A DNA stretch of 64,000 bases from Acidobacteriota bacterium (GTDB lineage: Bacteria > Acidobacteriota > Aminicenantia > Aminicenantales > Saccharicenantaceae), in NCBI GenBank assembly GCA_028749115.1, contig JAQURD010000001.1, positions 26,118 to 90,117 of the forward strand, given 5' to 3'. The position numbers and the translations under genes were made by a program. This document shows, in pieces, positions 7,709 to 17,270 of the stretch (position 1 is its first letter; every line of letters starts with the position of its first letter). The notes beneath the pieces are model-generated. The model had not been told where the DNA came from, made no database searches, and worked only from the letters and a program-made list of their open reading frames with translations.

Positions 7709-7759
7709 GATTCACCTCCGTCAGCCGGACCTGCCTGAGATTCAGGCCGGAGGTGAATC
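7709..7759 (-). promoter_or_regulatory. Long hairpin sequestering the leader-ORF ribosome binding site
   Basis: GATTCACCTCCG (7709-7720) and CGGAGGTGAATC (7748-7759) form a perfect 12-bp stem. The loop contains a second perfect stem, GCCTGA/TCAGGC around GAT (7733-7747). In the minus-strand transcript the GGAGG of the leader ORF lies in the 3' arm and its anti-sequence in the 5' arm, so folding would block initiation. I do not recognise the M-box (ykoK) or other known Mg2+ riboswitch signature. The fold is certain by base pairing; a regulatory role is inferred. Confidence 0.55.
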
Positions 7760-7929
7760 GTTTATGGTCTCATTCTGTCGGCCAGTGAACGACTAACCTG
7801 CCAGCCTGCACCCTTCAATTGACAATAAAAGGCTGCCTGGCTGCCACCTGGGCTTCCGTCGTCATCGTTCATATCATTTAGCCTCTTTAGTATTATAATT
7901 TAATAATAAAAGTTATTTTCATACTTAAA

Positions 7930-7956
7930 CTTATACGGATAGAAGCGGTATGTCAA
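7930..7956 (-). promoter_or_regulatory. Candidate promoter of the leader ORF-mgtA-EIIA operon
   Basis: On the minus strand TTGACA (7956-7951) is followed after 15 bp by TATAAG (7935-7930). The -35 is perfect but the spacer is short. It would give a 5' leader of about 220 nt before the leader ORF, containing the hairpin. Confidence 0.4.
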
Positions 7957-8016
7957 GGCCATAGAGAAAGAATAACAAATAAAATTTTTGATCCTGGAAA
8001 AGAAAGAAATAAAAGG

Positions 8017-8046
8017 TTGACGGATAGTATTCCAAATTGTTATTCT
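8017..8046 (+). promoter_or_regulatory. Promoter of the SBBP/metzincin gene pair
   Basis: TTGACG (8017-8022) and TATTCT (8041-8046) are separated by 18 bp, 39 bp before the first ATG. Divergently arranged to the mgtA leader promoter. Confidence 0.5.
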
Positions 8047-8084
8047 ACGAATAGAAGTAGATAATTCTTAATAGTAGAGATTTT

Positions 8085-11000
8085 ATGGCGCAGGGGGTAA
8101 AAATGAATGTAAAAACTAGAGACTTGATAAGACAATCAAAGCTGGTAATACCGATTCTGGTTACAGCCATGGCGGGCATCCTGCTCATCGCCGGGACATT
8201 TGCAGATGGCCAACAAGCTCAATCAGTAAGCCAGCCAGGCCAGAATGAGCTGAAAGCATCTTCTCCGGCTGTGCCGGTCTCATTTAACAAGGGGAAGAAT
8301 TGGCTTGTTTATTTCATTCCCAATGAGGGCCAAATTGATAACCGTGTAAAATATTATATTGCTGGTAAAGAAAAAAATATTTATTTTACAGACGATGGTT
8401 TAACCATCTCACTCTTCGGGTTTGATCAGTCTGGTGAATCAGATGGAGAGCTTCAAACTAAACGGCAGACAATCCGGCTTGATTTTGTCGGTGCTAATGA
8501 TTTCAGCCAGCCGGCAGGAACAAAGCCTGAGAATGGCCCGGTTTATTCTTTTTTTAGAGGAAAGCCTGAAAACTGGAAGACAGGGCTGGCCGCCTGCCAG
8601 CAGGTTGAATACCGGGAAGTGTGGCCCGGGGTTGACCTGACTTTTTATGGAGAAGAGAGCTGTCTAAAATCAGAATTTATCATCAGGCCAGAAACGGATG
8701 TTTCATCTATCAGAATGAAATATTCCGGAGCGACCGGCGTCAGTCTAAATAGAAATGGTGAGCTTCAGATTGTGACAGAAGCAGGTGAGTTTTTTGACGA
8801 GCCGCCTCTGGCCTATCAAGTAAAAAACGGACAAAAAGTATCAGTCAGCGTTGAATATGTAATTTATGATGAGAAGACTGAAGCTTCTGGCCTGGTCTCA
8901 ATAAATTATGGCTTTAGGGTGGGCGAGTATGACAGGTCGCTTCCACTTATCATTGATCCGGCTATTTTAATTTACAGCGGCTATTTAGGCGGTTTATCCA
9001 ATGACCGGGCTATGGCCGTAGCTGTTGATAGTCTGGGTAATTCTTATATTACCGGCTGGACTGGTTCTATGGATTTTCCTACTGTCATTGGGCCGGAACT
9101 GGTGTTCAATGGCCCTTCCCCGGGGACAGATGCTTTTGTTGCCAAAGTCAACCCTTCCGGGCAACTGGTTTATTGCGGTTACTTAGGTGGAGGTTATAAT
9201 GACGGCGGTACAGGCATTGCAGTTGATAGTTCCGGTTACGCTTATATCTGTGGTTATACTTTTTCTCCTGATTTTCCGGTTTTAGTTGGCCCGGATACAA
9301 GCTACAATGGCAACATTACTCAGTTTAGTGATGCCTTTATCGCCAAGTTAAGTCCGGCTGGAAATACTCTGATTTATAGCAGCTATCTTGGTGGAGCTGC
9401 CGATGACTTAGCCTATGCAGTGGCCATAGATACTTCTGGCCGGGCTTACTTAGTGGGCACAACCAAAAGCAGTGATTTCCCGGCGATAGTCGGGCCTGAT
9501 AAAAGCTATAATGGAGGGGAAGATGTCTTTGTGACCAGGGTAGCCGCAGCTGCCAATACTTTCGAATTTAGTGGTTTTATTGGTGGCAGTCAGAATGATA
9601 CCGGTTGCTGGCTGGCTTTAGACAGCAGTAACAATATTTATGTTACCGGTTATACTAACTCGACTCCTGGCCACAAGTTTCCGGTGAAAGTTGGACCAAA
9701 ATTAACCCATTCTGGAGGGTGGGATGCCTTTGTGGCCAAGGTTATCTCTTCAGGTTCATCTTTGATCTACTGTGGTTATATCGGGGGAACAGGAGATGAT
9801 TATGGAACGGGCATTGCTGTGGATAGTGCTGGCTGTGCCTATGTAACTGGTACTACCTTATCTTCCAGTGGATTTCCTGCCAGCGGTGGTCCTGACACCA
9901 CCTATAATGGCGGTGGCGACGCCTATCTGGCCAAGGTTAAGGCTGATGGCTCATCCCTGGTTTATGCCGGATTTCTGGGCGGTGGGCTTGGCGATTTTGG
10001 CCTATCAGTAGCTGTTAATTCAGCCGGAGAAGCTGTAGTTGCTGGAGCCACGGATTCCAGTGACTTCCCGTTAGCTGGCAGCAGCTATTTCACTTATGCC
10101 GGCGGCCGGGATTCTTTTATGACGGTAGTTGGGGCCAGCGGGTCAGGAATTCAATATTCAACCTACCTGGGAGGCAGTGGAAATGAGGAGGCTAATGGGG
10201 TAGCTCTTGATAACCATGGCTTTGGCTATCTGACCGGTTTTACTACCTCCCCTAATTTTCCAACTCTGGTCGGACCGTTTTTAGAGCCACCAGCGGGCAG
10301 CGGTTACTTAATTGAAGATGCTTTTATCAGCCGGCTTAAATTGCCTCCAGCGAGGCCTGTCAATTTAAGAAAGACCTCTGCTTCTCAAACCGAAATCAGC
10401 CTGGCCTGGAATGATACTTCGGAGAACGAAGATGGCTTTAAGCTTGAGAGAAAAACAAGCAGCACGAGCTGGGCTCAAATCGCCAGCCTGGGACCTAATG
10501 TAACTGTCTATACAGATAGCGGCCTTAATGAAGGGACAAGTTATTTTTACCGGGTAAAGGCCTATAACAATGCCGGCGAATCAGCTTATTCAAATGAACT
10601 TAATGTTCTAACTACTCCCGCTGCTCCGGCCAATCTGACGGCCGAAGTTATTAATGAAAGAAAGGTTAACCTGTCCTGGCAGGACAAGTCGGGCGGAGAA
10701 GAAGGGTTCAGGCTGGAGAGAAAAGCAGGCAGCGGCAACTGGGGCACAGTGGCTACTCTCCCGGCTAATACTACTGCTTATTCAGATACAACTGTGGTTG
10801 AAACCACGACCTATACTTACCGGGTTTTTGCTTTTAATGCTGGCGGTGATTCTCCTTCTTCTAATGAAGTTTCAGTGACAACTCCGGCTCTGACCATTCC
10901 ATTAGCACCTTCAGACCTTCAGGCTACACCTTTGTCCTATTCTCAAGTGAGGTTAAGCTGGACGGATAATTCTTTTAATGAAGAAGGATTTAAAATAGAA

Positions 11001-11885
11001 AGAAAAGAAGGAAGTGGCGGCACCTATCAGCAGGTTGGAACAACCGGCGAAGGGGTAACTACCTATAATGACAGTGGATTAGCCGAGATGACTGCCTACT
11101 ATTATCGGGTAAGAGCTTTTAATGCTGCCGGCAATTCAGCCTATTCAAATGAAGCTACGGTGACCACTCCAGAAAATAAGCCAAAAATAAGACTGCCTAT
11201 CGGCGAGGTGGCTTTTGGCCAGGTAAATGTCTGTGAATATCAGGATTTGACCACAACTATTTATAATGATGGCGGAGCTGAGCTGATCATCACGGCTGTG
11301 GCCAGAAGCTCTGGTTCAACATATTTTACTTATGCTGGTCCGGCTTTGCCTCTAACCATTTCTCCGCTTAGCTCGAAGACGGTAACGATCAGATTTTCGC
11401 CGCTAAGCACCGGGGCCGAGAGTGCTACTTTTAATGTAGACTCAAATGATCCGAATAATCCGACTGCTGCTTTGAATGCCTCTGGCACAGGCTTTATTCC
11501 CACTATCACCATTGAACTGGGAGTCGAAAGACGGACAGAAAGAGTCTGGATTATCAGGCGGGATTATGGCCGGATAACGGTGGTGGTCAATAAATCTGCT
11601 CCTTTTACGGTGACGAAATATAGACTGTGGCGTAAGATAAGCGGTGGAAGTTATGAATTGAGAAAGGAATTTACTGAAAGTGAATTAAGCTATGGCCACC
11701 TTGTTTATCTTGATACTTATCTGGATAAGGGGAAGAATTATATTTACCGCTTTGAAGCAGTTGATTGCACTGGCCTGGTTATTGCCAGCTCAGATGAGGT
11801 GGGTACTCAGGCAATTTTAACACCTGACGGGCTGGCTCCCCGGTCTCAGGGGAAAAGAGAAGATAAGGTGCGCCGTGCGCCATAG
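8085..11885 (+). CDS. Large secreted protein with SBBP beta-propeller repeats and three FN3 domains
   Basis: This 1266-residue protein has a signal-type hydrophobic segment (about residues 20-40). An N-terminal domain at about 70-290 contains FIPNEGQIDNRVKYY, the usual partner of SBBP propellers. SBBP repeats occupy about 295-750, each with the pattern YLGG..D...AVAVD..G..Y.TG.T.S.DFP. Three fibronectin type III domains (about 756-850, 850-943, 948-1040) share the start NLTAEVINERKVNLSWQD-like and the end YSNEATVTTP. A choice-of-anchor/ASPM-SPD-2-like beta domain (about 1045-1140) and a beta-rich tail follow. No anchor or sorting signal is obvious. A second ATG at 8103, after GGGGG, could be the real start. 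The next gene begins 28 bp downstream. A surface adhesion or matrix role is inferred. Confidence 0.82.
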   Translation: MAQGVKMNVKTRDLIRQSKLVIPILVTAMAGILLIAGTFADGQQAQSVSQPGQNELKASSPAVPVSFNKGKNWLVYFIPNEGQIDNRVKYYIAGKEKNIYFTDDGLTISLFGFDQSGESDGELQTKRQTIRLDFVGANDFSQPAGTKPENGPVYSFFRGKPENWKTGLAACQQVEYREVWPGVDLTFYGEESCLKSEFIIRPETDVSSIRMKYSGATGVSLNRNGELQIVTEAGEFFDEPPLAYQVKNGQKVSVSVEYVIYDEKTEASGLVSINYGFRVGEYDRSLPLIIDPAILIYSGYLGGLSNDRAMAVAVDSLGNSYITGWTGSMDFPTVIGPELVFNGPSPGTDAFVAKVNPSGQLVYCGYLGGGYNDGGTGIAVDSSGYAYICGYTFSPDFPVLVGPDTSYNGNITQFSDAFIAKLSPAGNTLIYSSYLGGAADDLAYAVAIDTSGRAYLVGTTKSSDFPAIVGPDKSYNGGEDVFVTRVAAAANTFEFSGFIGGSQNDTGCWLALDSSNNIYVTGYTNSTPGHKFPVKVGPKLTHSGGWDAFVAKVISSGSSLIYCGYIGGTGDDYGTGIAVDSAGCAYVTGTTLSSSGFPASGGPDTTYNGGGDAYLAKVKADGSSLVYAGFLGGGLGDFGLSVAVNSAGEAVVAGATDSSDFPLAGSSYFTYAGGRDSFMTVVGASGSGIQYSTYLGGSGNEEANGVALDNHGFGYLTGFTTSPNFPTLVGPFLEPPAGSGYLIEDAFISRLKLPPARPVNLRKTSASQTEISLAWNDTSENEDGFKLERKTSSTSWAQIASLGPNVTVYTDSGLNEGTSYFYRVKAYNNAGESAYSNELNVLTTPAAPANLTAEVINERKVNLSWQDKSGGEEGFRLERKAGSGNWGTVATLPANTTAYSDTTVVETTTYTYRVFAFNAGGDSPSSNEVSVTTPALTIPLAPSDLQATPLSYSQVRLSWTDNSFNEEGFKIERKEGSGGTYQQVGTTGEGVTTYNDSGLAEMTAYYYRVRAFNAAGNSAYSNEATVTTPENKPKIRLPIGEVAFGQVNVCEYQDLTTTIYNDGGAELIITAVARSSGSTYFTYAGPALPLTISPLSSKTVTIRFSPLSTGAESATFNVDSNDPNNPTAALNASGTGFIPTITIELGVERRTERVWIIRRDYGRITVVVNKSAPFTVTKYRLWRKISGGSYELRKEFTESELSYGHLVYLDTYLDKGKNYIYRFEAVDCTGLVIASSDEVGTQAILTPDGLAPRSQGKREDKVRRAP

Positions 11886-11913
11886 CTATGATTTTTCAAA
11901 TCAATGAGAATTA

Positions 11914-14016
11914 ATGATTAGGTGGCCGGGATTAACAAAAGCTAAGACTGCACTCAGAACAGATTTTAATTTTATCTGGCTTCTGATATTTATTTTGCTC
12001 GTCTGGCCTGGCCTTGTTTATTCTGCTTACGCCTGGAGTGGGACAGCTGCCGAAGGAGCGAGCATAGCAGGGGATATAAGCAACCCAGTTAACAATGGCC
12101 TCCGCCAGATAAGAGTTCAATTACTGGCCGATGACGATTTAAACCACTCCCCAGAAGCTATGAACCGGGTGGAATCAAGCCTGGCAGAAATTTCAGATGA
12201 ATTTGAATCTCTTTTTGGCCTGACTTTTATTCCTGCCGGCTGGTCTTCCTGGGAGGCAGATAAAGGCAGCCATAATATTCAGGAGCTGGTAGAAAAATCT
12301 AATTTGTTCCTGCCGGGGAAAAAAGCCGATTTAGTGCTGGCGGTAACCGCCCGGACTAATCTTCAGCCTGAATATTCAGGGCTGGCCTTATTTAGAAATT
12401 CGGTAGTAATTATTGTTTATACTTCTGACCGGACAAAACTCAGGAAACTCATCAAGCATGAATTTGGCCACGTCTTTGGGGCTGTTCATGTTCCGGAGCC
12501 AGCTTCTGTTATGAGCTGTTCGGGAAAAGGAGATGATTTTGATGCCAGTAATCAGGCAATAATCAAGCTTATGCGGGAAAGGAGCTTTGAGTCTCTGGCT
12601 AATCCTTTTCCACTTGATATTCGTATGCATGTCGAAAAAACATATCTACAGATTAGAGAAAATATAAGACAATTAAGCCAGGTAAAACCGCTACTGGCAC
12701 CTGTCCCCGCCGGTGAAGCCAGCGAGCAGACTCGATGCCTGAGTGATGTTTTTCTGATGTTAGCCCAGATTGAATTAGAAAAGAATGATTATCAGCGGGC
12801 AATAAATTTTTGTGAAGAGGCTTTGAGGCTTGCTCCATCTGATCTGGAAGCGATGAACCTTCAAGCGGTATCCTTCAGGCAGGCAGGAAGGCTGCAAGAG
12901 GCTGTTAACCTTTATAAGTTAATCCTGGATATTAAACCTGATTCTTCCGATGCCTTATATAACCTGGGCATAGCTTTGAGCCAGTTAAACCAGTTTGCTG
13001 AAGCAGAAAAAGCCTATCTGGAGGCGATAAGAATTAATCCTTATCTGGCTCAAGCCCGTCATAATCTTGGTGATCTCTATTTTAAACAGGGCAGGCTGGA
13101 TGAAGCGGAGGAACAATTTTTTAAGGCCATTGAAATCTTTCCGGCTTATACCTCAGCCTATTTGAATCTGGGAGAAATTTACTGGCGGGAAAAAAATGGC
13201 CAGAAGGCAAGGCAATACGCTGAAAAGGCTTTATCGCTTGAGCCAGAGTCGAGCCAGGCCATGAATCTGCTGGGCAATATCCTTCGTCAGAGTGGAAAAC
13301 CAGATGAGGCTATCGGTGAATATCAAAAGGCACTCGAGAGGGCACCTGAATCTGCCCAGGTTTATTATAACCTGGGAATCAGCCTGATTGATCTGGGCCG
13401 CTGGACTGAAGCCAGAAATTGCTTTGAACAGGCCATTAAAATCAACTTCAATATGGCTGAAGCTTATGGCGGACTTGGCCTGTGCTATTTGCACGAGGGA
13501 GAGATGAAGGAAGCTATCAGATTTCTATTAAAAGCCAGAGAACTCGGTTTTAAAGACCCGGCTCTCAGTGTAAATCTCAGCTATGCTTACCTGAATATAA
13601 AGGATTGGCAAAAAGCCGAGGAGGAAGCCAGGCAAGGGGTAGCCCTTCAGCCTGGCCTGAGTCTTGCCTATAATAACCTGGGCATTGCCCTGGCTCAGCA
13701 GAATAAGTTTGAAGAAGCCAGAACAGTTCTGGAAAAAGCATTAAACCTTGACCCGCAAGACGTGGAGGCTGTTATTAATTTAGCCATGGTAGAGCTGTCA
13801 CTTAAAAATGAGGAGCGGGCCCTGGAGCTTTTTCTAAAGGCCCTGGCCCTGGATCCTGAAGACAGCCAGAAAGGATTAATTGATAATAATATTGCCGTGA
13901 TTTATTATCATCAGGGTAAGTATCATTTGAGCTGGGAATTTGCTCAGAAAGCCCTTCAGGCAGGTTTTAAAGTTAATGAAGCCTGGCTTAATGATTTAAA
14001 GGAAAAATTAAATTAG
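11914..14016 (+). CDS. Exported metzincin-like zinc protease fused to TPR repeats
   Basis: The 700-residue protein starts with a membrane-spanning or signal segment (FNFIWLLIFILLVWPGLVYS). At about residues 181-191 it has HEFGHVFGAVH, a complete metzincin signature HExxHxxGxxH, followed by PASVMSCS, a fitting Met-turn. Residues about 275-700 are a chain of about twelve tetratricopeptide repeats, for example YNLGIALSQLNQFAEAEKAY and YNNLGIALAQQNKFEEA. Archaemetzincin-like domains are known, but a fusion to such a long TPR array is unusual to me. It lies 28 bp after the SBBP gene and is probably co-transcribed with it, so it may process or assemble that protein (inference). Confidence 0.78.
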   Translation: MIRWPGLTKAKTALRTDFNFIWLLIFILLVWPGLVYSAYAWSGTAAEGASIAGDISNPVNNGLRQIRVQLLADDDLNHSPEAMNRVESSLAEISDEFESLFGLTFIPAGWSSWEADKGSHNIQELVEKSNLFLPGKKADLVLAVTARTNLQPEYSGLALFRNSVVIIVYTSDRTKLRKLIKHEFGHVFGAVHVPEPASVMSCSGKGDDFDASNQAIIKLMRERSFESLANPFPLDIRMHVEKTYLQIRENIRQLSQVKPLLAPVPAGEASEQTRCLSDVFLMLAQIELEKNDYQRAINFCEEALRLAPSDLEAMNLQAVSFRQAGRLQEAVNLYKLILDIKPDSSDALYNLGIALSQLNQFAEAEKAYLEAIRINPYLAQARHNLGDLYFKQGRLDEAEEQFFKAIEIFPAYTSAYLNLGEIYWREKNGQKARQYAEKALSLEPESSQAMNLLGNILRQSGKPDEAIGEYQKALERAPESAQVYYNLGISLIDLGRWTEARNCFEQAIKINFNMAEAYGGLGLCYLHEGEMKEAIRFLLKARELGFKDPALSVNLSYAYLNIKDWQKAEEEARQGVALQPGLSLAYNNLGIALAQQNKFEEARTVLEKALNLDPQDVEAVINLAMVELSLKNEERALELFLKALALDPEDSQKGLIDNNIAVIYYHQGKYHLSWEFAQKALQAGFKVNEAWLNDLKEKLN

Positions 14017-14277
14017 AGTTAAAAAGCCAGTTATAAAACTATAAGAGGAAGAAAGCCTTCGCTCTTTATCATGGTTTTCGATTTCCTTTTATAGAAGAAC
14101 GGATTAATCTGGCCATTTACATCCCCGTGCAAAAATATAAAAAAAGAAAAAGGTATTTGTTCTGGAAGAAAACTTTGCTTTTAGCGTCAAAAGCAATAGG
14201 CTAATTATATTATAGGCTAAAGAATTTTATAAGTTATTGATAATAAAATAAATGAAAAAAATATCAGGAGAGGCATA

Positions 14278-15918
14278 ATGGTCAGGAAGAGGCTTATAGT
14301 TAGATCTGGGTTAACTTGTGTTCTTTGGTTATTAATTTTTTTAAGCCAGGTGAACATTACCCTGGTCCCGGCGGGCTATGCTCAGGACAGGAGCTCAACG
14401 GAGCTGTCATCATCGGGGGGAGAGATAAATAGAATGGAACTTTCTCTTGATGACTGCCTTCTTAAAGCCATGCGAAATAATCTTAATCTGAAGGCAGAGA
14501 TGATTACGCCTCAAATAGCTGATAAAAATGTGACTTTAGCCAGTGAAAAATTTATTCCGTCAATTAATTTCAATTATAATAATCAAAACACAAAGACTGC
14601 TTCTTACTCTTTTCTTGAGGCTTCTGATGTGGTGGTCACCAAGCAGGATGATTATACCATTCAGCTTTCTGAAAATCTCCCAACAGGTGGCTCCTTTTCA
14701 GCCAGCCTTTATAGCTATGTCAATGATAGCAATCGTAGTTTTCAGACGATTAATCCTCGCTTTGGGAGCACCCTTCGTTTGAACTTTAGCCAGCCCCTCC
14801 TGCGTGATTTTGGCCTGAAGTACGGCCGGCGGGATATTATTGTCGCCGGTTACAGCCAGGAAATATCTGAAGAGAATTTTCAAAAGATTCTTGAGGAGAC
14901 GATTTATGATGTTGAGCTTGCTTACTGGAATCTGGTTTATGCCAGGGAAAATCTTAAAGTCCGCCAGCAATCACTAAGACTGGCTCAAGAGCTTCTGGAA
15001 AAAAACAAGGTCGAAATAGAAGCAGGAACCTTGCCTCCGATTGAACTTCTAACCGCTGAAAGCGAAGTCAGCACCCGCCAGGCTGATATTCTGGAGGCCG
15101 AAGCCCTGGTCAAGAATTATGAGGACCAGTTGAAAGCAGTCATTAACCTGGCGGCGGAAACGGAGATGGCCAAAAAGGTTCAGATTATTCCCACTGATTC
15201 TCCCTCAGTTGAAAAAAGGGACATCACTTATGAAGAAGCCTTTAATATTGCCCTGGAAAAGCGGCCAGATCTCGAGGCAGTTAGAACCGAGGTGAAAAAC
15301 AAGGAATTCAATTTCGGTTATGCTAAAAACCAGCTATTACCCAACCTTCAATTTGTACTTGGCTACTGGAGCCCGGGGATCTCTGGAGATCAATTACTAT
15401 ATCAAGATGATAATCCTCTATCGGGAGTGATCATTGGCAAGATACCAGGAAAAAAGTCAGATGCTTTAAAGGATGCTTTTAATTTTAAATATAAGAACTG
15501 GTCAATTGGCCTGACCTTAACCCTGCCGCTGAGCAATGTTGTGACCAGAGCTAATTATGCCCAGGCCAAACTCAATCTGGAACAAGCCAGGCTGAAGCTT
15601 AAAAGCCAGCAGTTGCAGCTTGACCTGGAAATTGCCAATGCCGTCAGAGCCGTTGAAACTAACTACCAACGAGCCCTGGCCTACCGCACAGCCCGCGAGT
15701 TGGCCGAACAGAAACTCACGGCGGAAGAGGAAAAGTTTAAAGTCGGCCTGAGTACCAACTATCTCGTTCTTCAGTACCAGCGGGATCTGGCCAATGCCCA
15801 GACAATGGAACTGAAGGCCCTGATTGATTACAACGTCTCTTTAGCTTACCTTGACCAGGTCATGGGCGCCGGCCGTGAGCGCCAGCAAGTTTCTGTTTTA
15901 GATATGAGTATGGAATAA
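14278..15918 (+). CDS. TolC-family outer membrane efflux protein
   Basis: A 546-residue outer membrane channel with an N-terminal signal segment (LTCVLWLLIFLSQVNITL) and two OEP repeats of long coiled helices. The helices contain ARENLKVRQQSLRLAQELLE and ANYAQAKLNLEQARLKLKSQ. Strand segments such as STLRLNFSQPLLRDFG are typical of the family. AGGAGAGG precedes the ATG. It is the first gene of a three-gene unit with the adaptor (57 bp later) and the RND pump, forming a complete tripartite exporter. Putting the channel gene first is common in Bacteroidota and Acidobacteriota-like operons. Confidence 0.9.
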   Translation: MVRKRLIVRSGLTCVLWLLIFLSQVNITLVPAGYAQDRSSTELSSSGGEINRMELSLDDCLLKAMRNNLNLKAEMITPQIADKNVTLASEKFIPSINFNYNNQNTKTASYSFLEASDVVVTKQDDYTIQLSENLPTGGSFSASLYSYVNDSNRSFQTINPRFGSTLRLNFSQPLLRDFGLKYGRRDIIVAGYSQEISEENFQKILEETIYDVELAYWNLVYARENLKVRQQSLRLAQELLEKNKVEIEAGTLPPIELLTAESEVSTRQADILEAEALVKNYEDQLKAVINLAAETEMAKKVQIIPTDSPSVEKRDITYEEAFNIALEKRPDLEAVRTEVKNKEFNFGYAKNQLLPNLQFVLGYWSPGISGDQLLYQDDNPLSGVIIGKIPGKKSDALKDAFNFKYKNWSIGLTLTLPLSNVVTRANYAQAKLNLEQARLKLKSQQLQLDLEIANAVRAVETNYQRALAYRTARELAEQKLTAEEEKFKVGLSTNYLVLQYQRDLANAQTMELKALIDYNVSLAYLDQVMGAGRERQQVSVLDMSME

Positions 15919-15974
15919 TTCTGGCTAGATATTTAGATATTAAAGATAAACTGGATGAGGAGACAGACAGAGAA

Positions 15975-17216
15975 ATGAAATTACTGGAAAAAGTCAAAAA
16001 AATGAGTCTTACTCAGAAGGTACTCCTGCTAGCTGGAGGCCTGTTGATAGTCTTGCTATTATGGAGAGTTGGGCAGGTTATTTTTAAGGAAGCCCAGGCA
16101 ACTAACGGCCGCCAGCCAGCCGTGGCTGTTGTTTTGAGCCGCATAGAGAATGGCTTGATCAGGGATGTCGGCCGGTTTTCTGGCACCTTAATTCCCAAAT
16201 CTCAATTTGTCGTTGCCCCGAAGGTTTCCGGCAAGCTTAAAAAGCTTTATGTAGATATAGGAGATAAAGTCACGCGGGGGCAGGTTGTGGCTCAGCTTGA
16301 TGATGATGAATACCAGCAGCAGGTTGCCCAGGCTGAAGCGGACCTGAAGGTGGCCAGAGCAAATTTCGAGGAGGCCAGGAGTGCTCTTGAGCTGGCTAAA
16401 AAAGACCTGGAAAGAGCTGTGACTCTTCACGTGAAAGGCATTTATTCCGATGCTCAGTACGATGCTGCTCAGGCCCGGTATCAATCCCAGGAAGCTGGGT
16501 TTAAGGTAGCCGAAGCTCAGGTGGCTAACCGTGAGGCAGCTCTGGAAACTGCCCGGCTACGGCTTTCTTATACCCGGATTATTGCTACCTGGGAAACCGG
16601 GGGAAATGTTCGCTATGTAGGTGAAAGATATGTTGATGAAGGAGCCTTGCTTTCAGTTAATACTTCCATTATTTCGATAGTCGAGCTTCAGCCAATTACG
16701 GCTGTGATTTATGCCACCGATAAGGAATACTTCAGGATAAAAGTCGGGCAGGAAGTGATTGTTGCTTCTGGTGTCTTTCCTGACAGAGTATTCCATGGCC
16801 AGGTAACGCGAGTCGCACCGCTGCTCAGAGAAACGACCAGGCAGGCGAGGGTAGAAGTTGATATCAACAATGAAGATAATTTCCTGAAGCCCGGTATGTT
16901 TGTCAATGTTGAGATTGAGTTTGACCGCAGGGAAAATGCTTTAATGGTTCCCTATAGTGCCATTGTTAGCCGGGGCAATTTGCAGGGTGTCTTTCTAGCT
17001 GACCTAGAAAATAAGAAGGCCTATTTCAAGCCTGTAAAAACAGGAATTGTGGAAGGAGAAAAGGCAGAAGTAATTGAGCCATCTGACCTTTCTGGCTTTG
17101 TGGTTACTCTGGGGCAGCATCTACTGCAGAATGGCATGGGTATCATTCTGCCGGAGACAGGCGTCCAGGCTGATAGCTCTCAGTCAGGCAACGAATTTTC
17201 TAGAGCACGCAGTTAA
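15975..17216 (+). CDS. RND efflux periplasmic adaptor (HlyD/MexE family)
   Basis: A 413-residue membrane fusion protein that bridges the inner-membrane pump and the TolC channel. A single N-terminal membrane helix (about 13-30, VLLLAGGLLIVLLLWRVG) is followed by a lipoyl half-motif (GKLKKLYVDIGDKVTRGQVV). A helical hairpin at about 105-185 is rich in Ala, Glu and Gln. The second lipoyl half and a beta-barrel (DNFLKPGMFVNVEIEF) complete it. GAGGAGA lies upstream of the ATG. No dedicated regulator gene is adjacent. Drug, lipid or metal substrates cannot be told apart from this gene. Confidence 0.9.
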   Translation: MKLLEKVKKMSLTQKVLLLAGGLLIVLLLWRVGQVIFKEAQATNGRQPAVAVVLSRIENGLIRDVGRFSGTLIPKSQFVVAPKVSGKLKKLYVDIGDKVTRGQVVAQLDDDEYQQQVAQAEADLKVARANFEEARSALELAKKDLERAVTLHVKGIYSDAQYDAAQARYQSQEAGFKVAEAQVANREAALETARLRLSYTRIIATWETGGNVRYVGERYVDEGALLSVNTSIISIVELQPITAVIYATDKEYFRIKVGQEVIVASGVFPDRVFHGQVTRVAPLLRETTRQARVEVDINNEDNFLKPGMFVNVEIEFDRRENALMVPYSAIVSRGNLQGVFLADLENKKAYFKPVKTGIVEGEKAEVIEPSDLSGFVVTLGQHLLQNGMGIILPETGVQADSSQSGNEFSRARS

Positions 17217-17270
17217 CCTGAATGGCTTTAATTTGTCTTTCGATTATTCATCTAATTAAGGGAGAGAAGA

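Noticed and set aside
7596..7796. A 66-codon plus-strand frame opposite the mgtA leader
   Set aside because: The minus-strand leader ORF has a good ribosome site and coupling to mgtA. The plus frame has neither.
7529..7956. M-box (ykoK) Mg2+ riboswitch upstream of mgtA
   Set aside because: I could not recognise the conserved core of the M-box. Only the simple nested hairpin is supported.
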